A DNA stretch of 64,000 nucleotides from a bacterium (GTDB lineage Bacteria > Zhuqueibacterota > Zhuqueibacteria > Residuimicrobiales > Residuimicrobiaceae). This document shows, one piece after another, positions 37,768 through 46,249 of this stretch (position 1 is its first letter; each line of letters opens with the position of its first letter). Under the pieces are notes generated by a model. The model did no database searches. It was given only the letters and a program-made list of their open reading frames with translations, and had not been told where the DNA came from. The stretch spans positions 434,001 through 498,000 of the forward strand of contig JAKQNR010000035.1 of NCBI GenBank assembly GCA_029565685.1, in the 5' to 3' direction. A program made the translations under genes and the position numbers.

Positions 37768-37843
37768 CGCGGTTCGATCTTGCCCAGGCCCAGATCGGCC
37801 CGATCGATGGCTGATCACCCTGCTAAACTGAGAAGGAATGAAC

Positions 37844-38410
37844 ATGTCTCAAAGTCAATCACGACAACCACAAGCCGATGTCGATGCGCAATTTCTCCAG
37901 CGCTGGTCGCCGCGCGCCTTCTCGGACCAGCCCGTCCAACGGCAGACGCTTCTTTCACTCATGGAAGCGGCGCGCTGGGCGCCGTCCGCAGCCAATGAAC
38001 AGCCCTGGCTTTTTCTGATCCCGGAAAACGAAGAAGCGCTGCAACGATTCCGCAGCCTGCTCAATCCCGGCAATCAAAGATGGGCCTGCCGCGCCCCGTT
38101 GCTGCTCTACCTGGCGGGGCGAAGACATTGGTCAAAGAGCGGCCAGGCCAACTATACCTACCAGTTCGATTGCGGCTCAGCCTTCATGTCGCTGGCCCTG
38201 CAGGCGGGCAAACAGAATCTCTTTGTCCATCCCATGGCGGGCTTTGATCGGGAAAGAGCCTACGAGGTGCTGCACGTGGACAAAGAAAAGTACGACATCA
38301 TCATCGCTGTGGCTGTGGGCTATTACGGCGATGCCAAAGGATTGCCCCAGGATCTGCAGGAACGGGAACACCCGAGCCGGCGAAAAGATCTGGCGGAGAT
38401 GTTTTCATGA
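37844..38410 (+). CDS. Nitroreductase-family protein
   Basis: FMN-dependent nitroreductase fold (188 aa). It has FLQRWSPRAFSDQPVQRQTLLSLMEAARWAPSAANEQPW (FMN phosphate-binding Arg-Ser-Arg type region reads RWSPRAF) and the C-terminal GYYGDAKGLPQDL. AAGGA abuts the ATG at 37838, so the second ATG at 37844, six nucleotides on, is preferred. Its end overlaps the MFS gene start by 4 bp (ATGA). Confidence 0.82.
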   Translation: MSQSQSRQPQADVDAQFLQRWSPRAFSDQPVQRQTLLSLMEAARWAPSAANEQPWLFLIPENEEALQRFRSLLNPGNQRWACRAPLLLYLAGRRHWSKSGQANYTYQFDCGSAFMSLALQAGKQNLFVHPMAGFDRERAYEVLHVDKEKYDIIIAVAVGYYGDAKGLPQDLQEREHPSRRKDLAEMFS

Positions 38411-39798
38411 GCGTTGATTCCCGGAAGCAAACCCTGCTGTTCATCGTCATGGCCACCTCCGCATTTGTCCCCTTCATGGCTTCCGCCGTCAACATCGCGC
38501 TCCCTTCCCTCAGTCGCGAGCTGCATCTGGACGCCGTGTCCATGAGCTGGATTGCCACTGCCTATCTGTTGGCCTCCACCGCTTTCATTCTGCCGTTCGG
38601 CCGTCTGGCGGACATTCATGGGCGCCGCACTCTATTCATCATCGGTCTGTCCCTTTTCATGACCGCCTCCCTGCTGGCCGGCGCAGCGCCTAACTTTATC
38701 TGGCTGCTGACAGCCCGCATCGCGCAGGGTCTGGGCACTTCGATGATGCTGCCCACTGGCATGGCTATGCTGACCGCCGCCTTTCCGCCGGGCGAACGCG
38801 GCCGGGCGTTGGGCTTGAACGTATCGGCGGTGTATGTCGGCCTGTCCGCAGGACCGGTGCTCGGAGGGCTGCTGACCCAGGCGCTGGGCTGGCGCTCCCT
38901 GTTTTTTCTCATGGGCCCGCTTTCGCTGCTCATCCTGCTGCTGTTGTTGAAAAACCTGCATCAGGAGCCGGCGGAAACCCCCGGCGAACCCTTTGACGCG
39001 CCTGGCTCACTGTTGTTCGCTTTTTCGATCAGCGCTCTGCTCTACGGATTCACCTCCCTGCCCGGCGCCACGGCGATCGGAGTCATCGCCCTCGGCCTGA
39101 TGGCGATGCTGGCGTTCATCTGGCGCCAGAGTCGGACCGCTCATCCCATCGTCGACCTTTCGCTTTTTCGTCTCAATCGCACCTTTGCCATGTCCAATGC
39201 GGCGACCTTTCTCAATTACGGCGCAACTACTGCCGTGGTGTTTCTGCTCAGCCTGTACCTGCAATACGTCAAGGGACTGTCGCCGCGGGACGCCGGTTTG
39301 CTGATGATGGTGCAGCCTCTGGTTCAGGCGTTCACCTCCCCCATTGCAGGTCGGCTGTCGGACCGCATCGAACCGCAGCGGTTGGCCTCTGCAGGCATGA
39401 CGATGACCGTCCTCGGCCTGTTGCTCCTCAGCGCTCTGACCTCCGCCACATCGACCGGCTTCATCCTCGCCTGCCTGACCCTGCTAGGCCTTGGCTTTGG
39501 TTTCTTTTCTTCTCCCAACACCAACGCCATCATGAGTTCTGTGGCAAAAAGGAACTATAGCATCGCCTCCGCCACCGTGAGCGCCATGCGACAGCTGGGG
39601 CAGATCTTTAGCATGGGCCTGGCGACTCTGGCGCTCAATGGGACGGTCGGCCACCGGGTCATCACGCCGGAGCTCCACGGACCGTTCATCATTACCATCC
39701 GCCTTGTGCTGCAGACATCGGCAGCGCTCTGTTTCATCGGCGTGTTCGCCTCCCTGGCGCGAGGCAAGTTGCGCCCTTCGGCAGAGGGCGTAGAATAA
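38407..39798 (+). CDS. MFS transporter (DHA2-like, 14-helix)
   Basis: A 463-aa drug:H+ antiporter-like permease. Motifs: SAVNIALPSLSRELHLDAVSMSWIATAYLLASTAF, the motif A-type loop LADIHGRRTLF and RIAQGLGTSMMLPTGMAMLTAAFPPGERGRALG (motif C region GLSAGPVLGGLLTQ). It is translationally coupled to the nitroreductase gene (ATGA overlap), suggesting export of a nitro- or quinone-type compound or product (inference). Confidence 0.87.
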   Translation: MSVDSRKQTLLFIVMATSAFVPFMASAVNIALPSLSRELHLDAVSMSWIATAYLLASTAFILPFGRLADIHGRRTLFIIGLSLFMTASLLAGAAPNFIWLLTARIAQGLGTSMMLPTGMAMLTAAFPPGERGRALGLNVSAVYVGLSAGPVLGGLLTQALGWRSLFFLMGPLSLLILLLLLKNLHQEPAETPGEPFDAPGSLLFAFSISALLYGFTSLPGATAIGVIALGLMAMLAFIWRQSRTAHPIVDLSLFRLNRTFAMSNAATFLNYGATTAVVFLLSLYLQYVKGLSPRDAGLLMMVQPLVQAFTSPIAGRLSDRIEPQRLASAGMTMTVLGLLLLSALTSATSTGFILACLTLLGLGFGFFSSPNTNAIMSSVAKRNYSIASATVSAMRQLGQIFSMGLATLALNGTVGHRVITPELHGPFIITIRLVLQTSAALCFIGVFASLARGKLRPSAEGVE

Positions 39799-39821
39799 GT
39801 TTTCTTAATCACGGATCGCTC

Positions 39822-40769
39822 ATGATTCAAAACGTTCTTTTCGCGGTCAACATCGTCGCTCCGGTATTTCTCATCGTCGCTCTGGGCGCGTGGCTCAAGC
39901 GACGCAAGCTCATCGACGGCCATTTTCTCGCTCTTTCTTCCCGTCTGGTTTTTCACGTCACTCTACCGGCTCTGCTGTTCGTCAAGATCAGCGTCACCGA
40001 TCTGCACCATGTTTTCAATGTTCGGCTGGTCCTGTTCACCTATGCCGCCATTCTTTTTGCCTTTGCCATCGCCTGGTTTTCCGGCACGCTTTGGGCGGCC
40101 GACGGCCGCGACCGCGGCGCTTTTATTCAGGGCAGCTTTCGCGGCAATTTCGCCATTCTCGGCTTTGCCATGATTCAGAGCGCTTTTGGCCCGGAACCGC
40201 TGGCCAACGCCGCGGTGCTGCTAAGCTTTATGATGCCGCCGTACAATCTGCTGGCCGTCATCGCGCTCACCGTCACCCAGCGCAGCGAACGCAAGATGAC
40301 GGTTTGCCAAACGCTCAAAGAGATCGCCACCAATCCTCTAATCCTGGCCACTGCGGCGGCCATCCCGTTCTCATTGTTTAAAATTCCCATCCCGCGCATC
40401 TTTTTTACCGCAGCGGAGCAGCTTGCCTCCATCACGCTGCCCATGGCGCTGATCGGCATCGGCGGCAGCCTGACCTTTTCCGGGATCAAGCAGGATTTCC
40501 GCCTTTCGGCCATCGCCTCTTTTCTCAAGCTGATTCTGACCCCGATCCTGGTGATGCTGGCAGCGGTGCGCATGGATTTTTCGCTCTATGAACGGGCCAG
40601 CCTGTTTTTCTTTTTCGCCTCTCCCACTGCCATCGCCAGCTATATTATGGCAGAGGCCATGGGCAGCAACGGCCGCCTGGCCGGCAACATCATCCTGCTG
40701 TCCACGCTGGCCAGTTCGATCACCATCGCCTCTGGGATTGTGCTGCTCAAAACCTCTGGCTATTTTTAG
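39822..40769 (+). CDS. AEC-family transporter (auxin efflux carrier-like)
   Basis: A 315-aa membrane protein with ten predicted helices in two five-helix repeats. VAPVFLIVALGAWLKRRKLIDGHFLALSSRLVFHVTLPALLF and the helix-breaking SPTAIASYIMAEAMGSNGRLAGNIILLSTLAS are AEC signatures. Bacterial members move malate or other organic acids. It follows the MFS gene by 23 bp and precedes ATP-citrate lyase genes by 135 bp. Confidence 0.83.
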   Translation: MIQNVLFAVNIVAPVFLIVALGAWLKRRKLIDGHFLALSSRLVFHVTLPALLFVKISVTDLHHVFNVRLVLFTYAAILFAFAIAWFSGTLWAADGRDRGAFIQGSFRGNFAILGFAMIQSAFGPEPLANAAVLLSFMMPPYNLLAVIALTVTQRSERKMTVCQTLKEIATNPLILATAAAIPFSLFKIPIPRIFFTAAEQLASITLPMALIGIGGSLTFSGIKQDFRLSAIASFLKLILTPILVMLAAVRMDFSLYERASLFFFFASPTAIASYIMAEAMGSNGRLAGNIILLSTLASSITIASGIVLLKTSGYF

Positions 40770-40904
40770 AAATCGCCGGCAGCGCCAATATCTTGCGAAC
40801 GGCGCTGGGATTTAACAAAATAATCATCGAATCCGGACGCCGACCGGTCCACCGGCCCGGCCGTCCGGGTAAAATCGCCTTTCACGCAACATGACAGGGG
40901 CTTT

Positions 40905-42173
40905 ATGCAGATATCCGGACTCAAGTACGGCGCCCAGCTTTTGGATCTGGTCGAATTCCCCTATGCTCCGTTTTTAACCGCCGACGCCACCAAAGAGCAG
41001 ATTCAAAAAATGCTCAACACCTATAAAAAACTGGTGGTCAAACCGTTTTTCTCCGGCGGTGTGGGCAAAAAAGGCAAGGCTGGGTTGGTGCGCATCGTCG
41101 ACAACCTGATGGACGCCTTGCAGGCGAAAAAAGAGCTCTATTTCGCCGCGCATCAATACGGTTCCAAAACCGTGACCGCCAACGGCGTCACCTTTGAAGC
41201 CTTCATCCCCTCGGACATCGAGGTCTATTTCAGCATCACCGCGTCCACGATCCATCGCAAACCGGTGTTTACCATCAGCCCCTTTGGCGGCATGGACATC
41301 GAGAGCCTGTCGACGGATAAAAAACAGGTGATCTGGATCGACCCATTCATCGGCCTCAAATCCTTTGACATCACCAACGCCTTGACCGACACCGGCTGTC
41401 CGGAGGACTGCATCTCGCCGCTGGTGCAGAGCCTGCCCAAGCTGTGGAGCCTGTACGACCACTACGGCCTCACTACGCTGGAGCTCAATCCTATCCGCAT
41501 GATGAAAAGCGACAACAAACTGATCCCCGTGGCCTGCGACCTCAAGGCGCAGTTCGACCAGGACAATCCGGCGTGGAAAAGGCTGGGATTGCCGTCCACC
41601 GTGTTTCAATCGGACGTCACCCCCTTTGAATCCGAAATCAACCAATTGCGCACCTATCAGGGTCAGAGCGACGTGCTCGAGTTGAACCCCAACGGCGCCA
41701 TCATCCCGTTCATGTTCGGCGGCGGCGCCAACTCGGCGGCCACCGAAACCTTGGGCAGTTCGGCCATCTTTGCTTCGGATTTCGGCGGCAATCCGCCCTA
41801 TGAAAAAATGTACGCCATCAGCCGCATTGTGTTCAAACACTGGCTGGCTCAGGCCAGCGTGCTGCTGATCATCGGCGGCAAGGCCAACAACACCGACATC
41901 TATGTAACCTTTAAAGGAATCTTTGATGCGCTGCGGGATCACATCGCCGTCTTTGGCAAAACGCCGATCTACACCGTCGTCGGCCGCGGCGGCCCGCAGC
42001 TGATCAAGGGTATGTTCTACGGAAAAGATATTCTCGACACCTGCAAACTGCCGTACAAGATGTTCGGCTATGACACCTCTATGATTCAGGTGCTCGAATA
42101 TGCCAAGGCGATCGACCGCTGGTGGCGGGAACAGGGTCGCCGGGAATATGAAAACAAAAGGTTCGATGCATGA
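40905..42173 (+). CDS. aclB: ATP-citrate lyase, ATP-grasp/citrate-binding subunit
   Basis: Small subunit (422 aa) of the two-subunit ATP-citrate lyase, homologous to the succinyl-CoA synthetase beta chain plus a citrate-binding domain. Visible are the ATP-grasp region (KKLVVKPFFSGGVGKKGKAGLV; LTTLELNPIRMM with the metal-site Glu-Asn) and the citrate domain FMFGGGANSAATETLG with TVVGRGGPQLIKGM. AGGGG precedes the ATG. Start and stop of the pair overlap by 4 bp with the large subunit. The Chlorobium order aclB-aclA is retained. The complex splits citrate into oxaloacetate and acetyl-CoA in the cytoplasm. Confidence 0.88.
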   Translation: MQISGLKYGAQLLDLVEFPYAPFLTADATKEQIQKMLNTYKKLVVKPFFSGGVGKKGKAGLVRIVDNLMDALQAKKELYFAAHQYGSKTVTANGVTFEAFIPSDIEVYFSITASTIHRKPVFTISPFGGMDIESLSTDKKQVIWIDPFIGLKSFDITNALTDTGCPEDCISPLVQSLPKLWSLYDHYGLTTLELNPIRMMKSDNKLIPVACDLKAQFDQDNPAWKRLGLPSTVFQSDVTPFESEINQLRTYQGQSDVLELNPNGAIIPFMFGGGANSAATETLGSSAIFASDFGGNPPYEKMYAISRIVFKHWLAQASVLLIIGGKANNTDIYVTFKGIFDALRDHIAVFGKTPIYTVVGRGGPQLIKGMFYGKDILDTCKLPYKMFGYDTSMIQVLEYAKAIDRWWREQGRREYENKRFDA

Positions 42174-44893
42174 GACAACAGCAGACTAAACCGTTCCCCT
42201 ATTTCATCGGCATCCACTCTCTGGAAGAGCTGGTGACGCGGGATTCGCGCGTGTGCGTCATCAACATTCTCGGCAATGAAAGCCGCAAGGTCACGCCGGT
42301 CTCGCATGCGTACAGCGGCGGCAATGTAGTCGCCGGCGTACAGTACGGCCGCAAAGGAGAGTTAGAGACCCCGGTGGGCCCGATCCCGGTCTACAGCAGC
42401 ATTCGCGACGTGATCCAGCAAAGGATCTTTTTCGACATCGGCGTGATCTATCTGCCGCCGCCGGCAGTAAGCCAGGCGGTGGCGGAATTGGTCTATTACA
42501 ACCAGGATCTGAAACGCGTGGTCATCGTCACTGAAAAGGTGCCTGCCCGCGATTCGCGCAACTGCCGCTTCGTCTGCCAGGAGGCGGGCGTGGACATCAT
42601 CGGCGCCAACTGTCTGGGCATGGCCAACGCGTGGGACCATGTGCGCGTCGGCGGCGCCCTGGGCGGCGACCGGCCGGCCGAAGCATTGACCAAAGGGTCT
42701 GTGGCCATCCACTCCAACTCCGGCAACTTTACCACCACCATCGCCGAATACCTGCGCTCCGCCGGCTTTGGCATCAGCACCGCAGTGAGTTCGGGCAAAG
42801 ACGTGTACATCCATTTCGCGCTGCCCGAGTTTCTCTATGCCGCACAGAACGACCCGCGCACCAAAGCGGTGGCGCTGTACGTGGAGCCCGGCGGCTATTA
42901 TGAAAAACAGGCGCTGGACTGGATCAGCGAACGCCGCTTCGGCTTCGACAAGCCCATCGTGGTCTGCGTCACCGGCCGATGGAAAAAAGACATTCAGCGC
43001 TCCTGCGGCCATGCCGGCGCTCTGGCCGGCAGCGGCGACGACGCCGAATCCAAAGAGCAGTGGTTCGACGACTATTTCGGCGTGCCGGTGTTCGATCCGG
43101 CCGCACCCGTAGCCGGCAAACGGGGCGTTCGCATCGCCTCCATTCAACACTTTCCCGAAGCCATGAAAGCGGTCTTTGCCGGCCGCGGCGAAACGAGCGA
43201 TTTCCCCGCCACCGGCGATCTGTCGCTGAAACTGTGGATCAGCGATTCGCTGATGCCGCTGCCGCCGGAACTGGACGTGCCGGTGGTACGCGCCATGCCG
43301 CCCTATGATCAGCAGATCAAAGAGATCAACAAACAGGTGGGCGCCCATTTTCTCCGGCAGAACATGGCGGACAAGTCCGGGGTTTCACGCATGGACCCGC
43401 AGACCCAGATCTCCGAGCTGCACGGCCGTTCCATTCTCGAGCTGTCGCGCTACACCATGGAGGAGAACATCTATTTCAGCCTGGCCAAGGTGATGCCCGA
43501 GCCCCAGGATATACCCACCATCAACCTCCTGCTCAACCTTTTTTTAAAAATGGACGAACGGCGGATGGACCTGGTGGATGTGGCGCGCAACAACGGCTGC
43601 ACGCCCAACGCCTACATCGGCTCACAGATCGCGCTCATCGGCAACCGTAATTTCCTCGCCAAAGCGACTGTGTACACCCGCTTTCTCATCGACATGATCC
43701 GTGAATTCGAGATCAGCGATCTGACCGAAGAATTCCCCATTGCCATGGATGTCTATCTGACCTCCGAACTGCTCACCACCGAACCGGTGCGTAAAACCGA
43801 TGTGCTGGAATTGCTGCTGACCGAGATCAAGCAGGCTACCAAGACCACTTTTCCCGTACGCGTGCTGCAGCACATCATCCGCCTGGCGGAAAAAAAGCAG
43901 CTGAACATACGCGATGAATACGAATTTTTACTCGGCGGCATCGGCGTGGCCCTGTTTTGGAAACCGATGCTGGAAAAACGCATCAGCCGCAAGGTCGTGG
44001 AGGACGCGGTCACCTACATCTATATCCTCAGCCGCGTGGTCGCCTATTCGGTCATCGATCGCAGCCGCAATCCGTACTGGCATGAACTGATCGATGCCAA
44101 AATTTCCAACCTGCACAACAGCTTTACCGAAAACGCCTTTGCCGTGCTGTTCAACCGCCGGCCCAACGAGACCGAGCTGTTCGAGTTCAAAGCCCTCATC
44201 GGCCTGACCCTGACCAACGGTCCCGGCACGCTTTCCGCCAAAGGGGCCAAGGAATCGGTCAGTGCGCGCAACCACATCGCCACTTCCATACTCGGTTTTC
44301 TCACCAACACCGGCCTGGCGCACGGCGGCAACGGCTTTGAAGCCATCGCCTTTCTTTTGGAAAATTTTCGCGACGCGAATCTCGATCCGGACCAGCCTAT
44401 GGCGGAAGAGGAGCTGAGGCTCCTGGCCCGCGAGGCGGCGCGCCGTTATCGCGAATACAAAAAGAGCGAACGCGAAACCGCAGACCGTCCGGTCCGGCGC
44501 ATCCCCTGCATCAACCACCCGATTTTCAAGGGCAACAGCGTCAACATCGATCCGCGCGAAGCGTTCATCCGCAGCGAGCTGGCGCAACGCGGCATCTATA
44601 ACGTCTTTCACGAGTTCTATCACCATCTGGTGCAGGAGCTGTTCAACGAAGGCGTCACCAAGAACGTGTTCTGCGTCAACATCGACGCGGTGCTGGCGGT
44701 GATCATTCTCAAGCTGGTGTGGAAGGATCTGCAGGCGGGCCGGATCACGGAAAAGATGGTTCAGGACCTCTCGTTCACCCAGTTTCTCTACGGCCGCAGC
44801 ATAGGCGTAGCCGCCGAGATCGCCGACCACCGTGATCGCGGATTGGACATGGACTGCCGAACGCCGCAGAACCAGATCGGCTTTGTGATGTAA
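42170..44893 (+). CDS. aclA: ATP-citrate lyase large subunit, enlarged
   Basis: Large subunit of 907 aa, about 300 longer than the usual 610. Residues about 1-350 match the citryl-CoA synthetase part with the phospho-His loop SCGHAGALAG (His281). The C-terminal citryl-CoA lyase part keeps LTLTNGPGTLSAKGAKESVSARNHIATS, GLAHGGNGFEAIAFLLENF and VNIDAVLAVIILKL, but the expected GHR motif reads CINHPIFKG. A helical region of roughly 250 residues separates the two halves. It may support reductive TCA flux or cytosolic acetyl-CoA supply. The protein could be a divergent homologue with a related reaction. Confidence 0.8.
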   Translation: MRQQQTKPFPYFIGIHSLEELVTRDSRVCVINILGNESRKVTPVSHAYSGGNVVAGVQYGRKGELETPVGPIPVYSSIRDVIQQRIFFDIGVIYLPPPAVSQAVAELVYYNQDLKRVVIVTEKVPARDSRNCRFVCQEAGVDIIGANCLGMANAWDHVRVGGALGGDRPAEALTKGSVAIHSNSGNFTTTIAEYLRSAGFGISTAVSSGKDVYIHFALPEFLYAAQNDPRTKAVALYVEPGGYYEKQALDWISERRFGFDKPIVVCVTGRWKKDIQRSCGHAGALAGSGDDAESKEQWFDDYFGVPVFDPAAPVAGKRGVRIASIQHFPEAMKAVFAGRGETSDFPATGDLSLKLWISDSLMPLPPELDVPVVRAMPPYDQQIKEINKQVGAHFLRQNMADKSGVSRMDPQTQISELHGRSILELSRYTMEENIYFSLAKVMPEPQDIPTINLLLNLFLKMDERRMDLVDVARNNGCTPNAYIGSQIALIGNRNFLAKATVYTRFLIDMIREFEISDLTEEFPIAMDVYLTSELLTTEPVRKTDVLELLLTEIKQATKTTFPVRVLQHIIRLAEKKQLNIRDEYEFLLGGIGVALFWKPMLEKRISRKVVEDAVTYIYILSRVVAYSVIDRSRNPYWHELIDAKISNLHNSFTENAFAVLFNRRPNETELFEFKALIGLTLTNGPGTLSAKGAKESVSARNHIATSILGFLTNTGLAHGGNGFEAIAFLLENFRDANLDPDQPMAEEELRLLAREAARRYREYKKSERETADRPVRRIPCINHPIFKGNSVNIDPREAFIRSELAQRGIYNVFHEFYHHLVQELFNEGVTKNVFCVNIDAVLAVIILKLVWKDLQAGRITEKMVQDLSFTQFLYGRSIGVAAEIADHRDRGLDMDCRTPQNQIGFVM

Positions 44894-45011
44894 AGAAAAC
44901 GGCCAAGGCGCATGGCCCCGGCCGTTGAACAGGCGCGGAAAATCTTACCGTTGTAACAGGCCCGCCTTTGGTCAAGCCTGCGGACCGGCTCTGGCGGCGT
45001 TTAACGCTGCG

Positions 45012-45734
45012 CTATTCCATATTAGTTTTTTTATAGCCCGCCGGCACCTCGAAAACAGACGCCGGCGCCTTTGCCTCTTTGACCTCCAACAGCTCTTCGC
45101 TGGATTTCACCTCAGCGCCCATCATTTTCATCGTGGTGGTGGTCAACACCGGCACGCCTTTGATTTTTTTCATCTCCTTGGCGATATCCTCCATCGCCGC
45201 TCCCATGCCCGGCATGCGTGCGTACATGGCTGCGGCGGATTTGGCATACAGCTCGTAATCCACCTTGATGTCCGGACTGGCCCAGACCTCGCTGGTCACC
45301 GGCCCGGCCATGGGGACGGTCATCACCTGGATGTACTTGCGGCAGTTCCATTGGTTGATTTTTTTCGTCTCCGCCGTTTCGGTGATGCTCACCTTCATCT
45401 GGCCGGCCATGGTCTTCATCATCTCCTGCATCTGCGGATCGCCCGCCATGGAGGTCATGGCGCTCAGAGGCATTTCGATATAGGTTTTTGCTTTTTTGTC
45501 GACGGTGTAAAGCCTGTCCTTGTCTATTCGAAGGATCACCATGTTCTCCGGGCTGTCGGTGCTCATTTTGCCCTCTGCGATCCAGGTGGTGACCACCTCC
45601 TCTTTAGCCGGAGTGGTCATCCCCATCATCTTCATCGGATCGGTGCGGCTTTTACGTTTCATGATGATGTCGGCGTTCGCTAGACCTGTCAACGCCAACA
45701 GCCCCACCAGACCAATCACATACCTTTTTCGCAT
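45012..45734 (-). CDS. Exported DUF4412-like protein
   Basis: A 240-aa protein with a signal peptide (YVIGLVGLLALTGLANA). The segments VILRIDKDRLYTVDKKAKTYIEMPL and TEVWASPDIKVDYELYA (here SEVWASPDIKVD) fit periplasmic beta-rich proteins annotated DUF4412. Methionine content is very high in the middle (MKMMGMTTP; MQEMMKTMAGQM), which may hint at metal or membrane contact. AGGAGGG precedes the ATG. A promoter-like TTGCAA, 16 bp, TTATGT lies about 50 bp upstream on the minus strand. Confidence 0.65.
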   Translation of the reverse strand: MRKRYVIGLVGLLALTGLANADIIMKRKSRTDPMKMMGMTTPAKEEVVTTWIAEGKMSTDSPENMVILRIDKDRLYTVDKKAKTYIEMPLSAMTSMAGDPQMQEMMKTMAGQMKVSITETAETKKINQWNCRKYIQVMTVPMAGPVTSEVWASPDIKVDYELYAKSAAAMYARMPGMGAAMEDIAKEMKKIKGVPVLTTTTMKMMGAEVKSSEELLEVKEAKAPASVFEVPAGYKKTNME

Positions 45735-46249
45735 CGTCTTCTCCCTCCTGTTTTAAACCGCCTCAACATAATAAATCTTGCTGCGAATTGCAATCAGTAT
45801 CTTATAAATCTATGTTGGAGCGAAGCAATCGCCTCAGACAGCCGATCATCCATCCTTTACGCCTCAGGATGCAAGCAAAATAAAGCAAAGCCCGTCCCTG
45901 TTGTCTTTCCGAGACCGCAACGCTTTGTCTCATCCTCATGGTTATTGCAGCAAAGGGCGAAGAATCTATCGGCGCACTGAGCCTTGCCGTGTTGCAGGCT
46001 CCGTTCGTCGCTAAATCCATCGGAGCGTGGCCATGTCATTGCGAAGCTGTTCGCGCCGTACCTGTGCAGAGCGGGAAAACTCTCGTCTCATCGGGCTTTG
46101 CCCTTTCACCGGTTCATCTCATCGTAACACGCTTTGCGGATTCGGCAACCATCAACGGCCGTACAAAAAAAACCTTGTCCGAACGTCCAATTTTTCCTAA
46201 GTTATCTTTGCTTTTAGCACTTTATTCCAAGGTGGAAAGGTATCGAATC
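45735..46249. repeat. 515-bp spacer with repeat-like sequence
   Basis: No convincing gene. A long open frame runs through it on the plus strand into the UroD gene, but it has no family match and lacks a ribosome-binding site. Read on the minus strand, 45860-46040 carries the pseudo-coding pattern also seen at 7.7-8.0 kb. The promoter of the UroD gene should lie near 46150-46240, where DNA becomes AT-rich. Confidence 0.35.

Noticed and set aside
40905..44893. Succinyl-CoA synthetase genes
   Set aside because: The large subunit has a citrate-synthase-like C-terminal part, and the small subunit has a citrate-binding domain. The size and order match ATP-citrate lyase.
45938..46249. N-terminal extension of the UroD-thioredoxin gene by 104 residues
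   Set aside because: The extension has no similarity to the family and overlaps repeat-like spacer. A good ribosome-binding site precedes the ATG at 46250.
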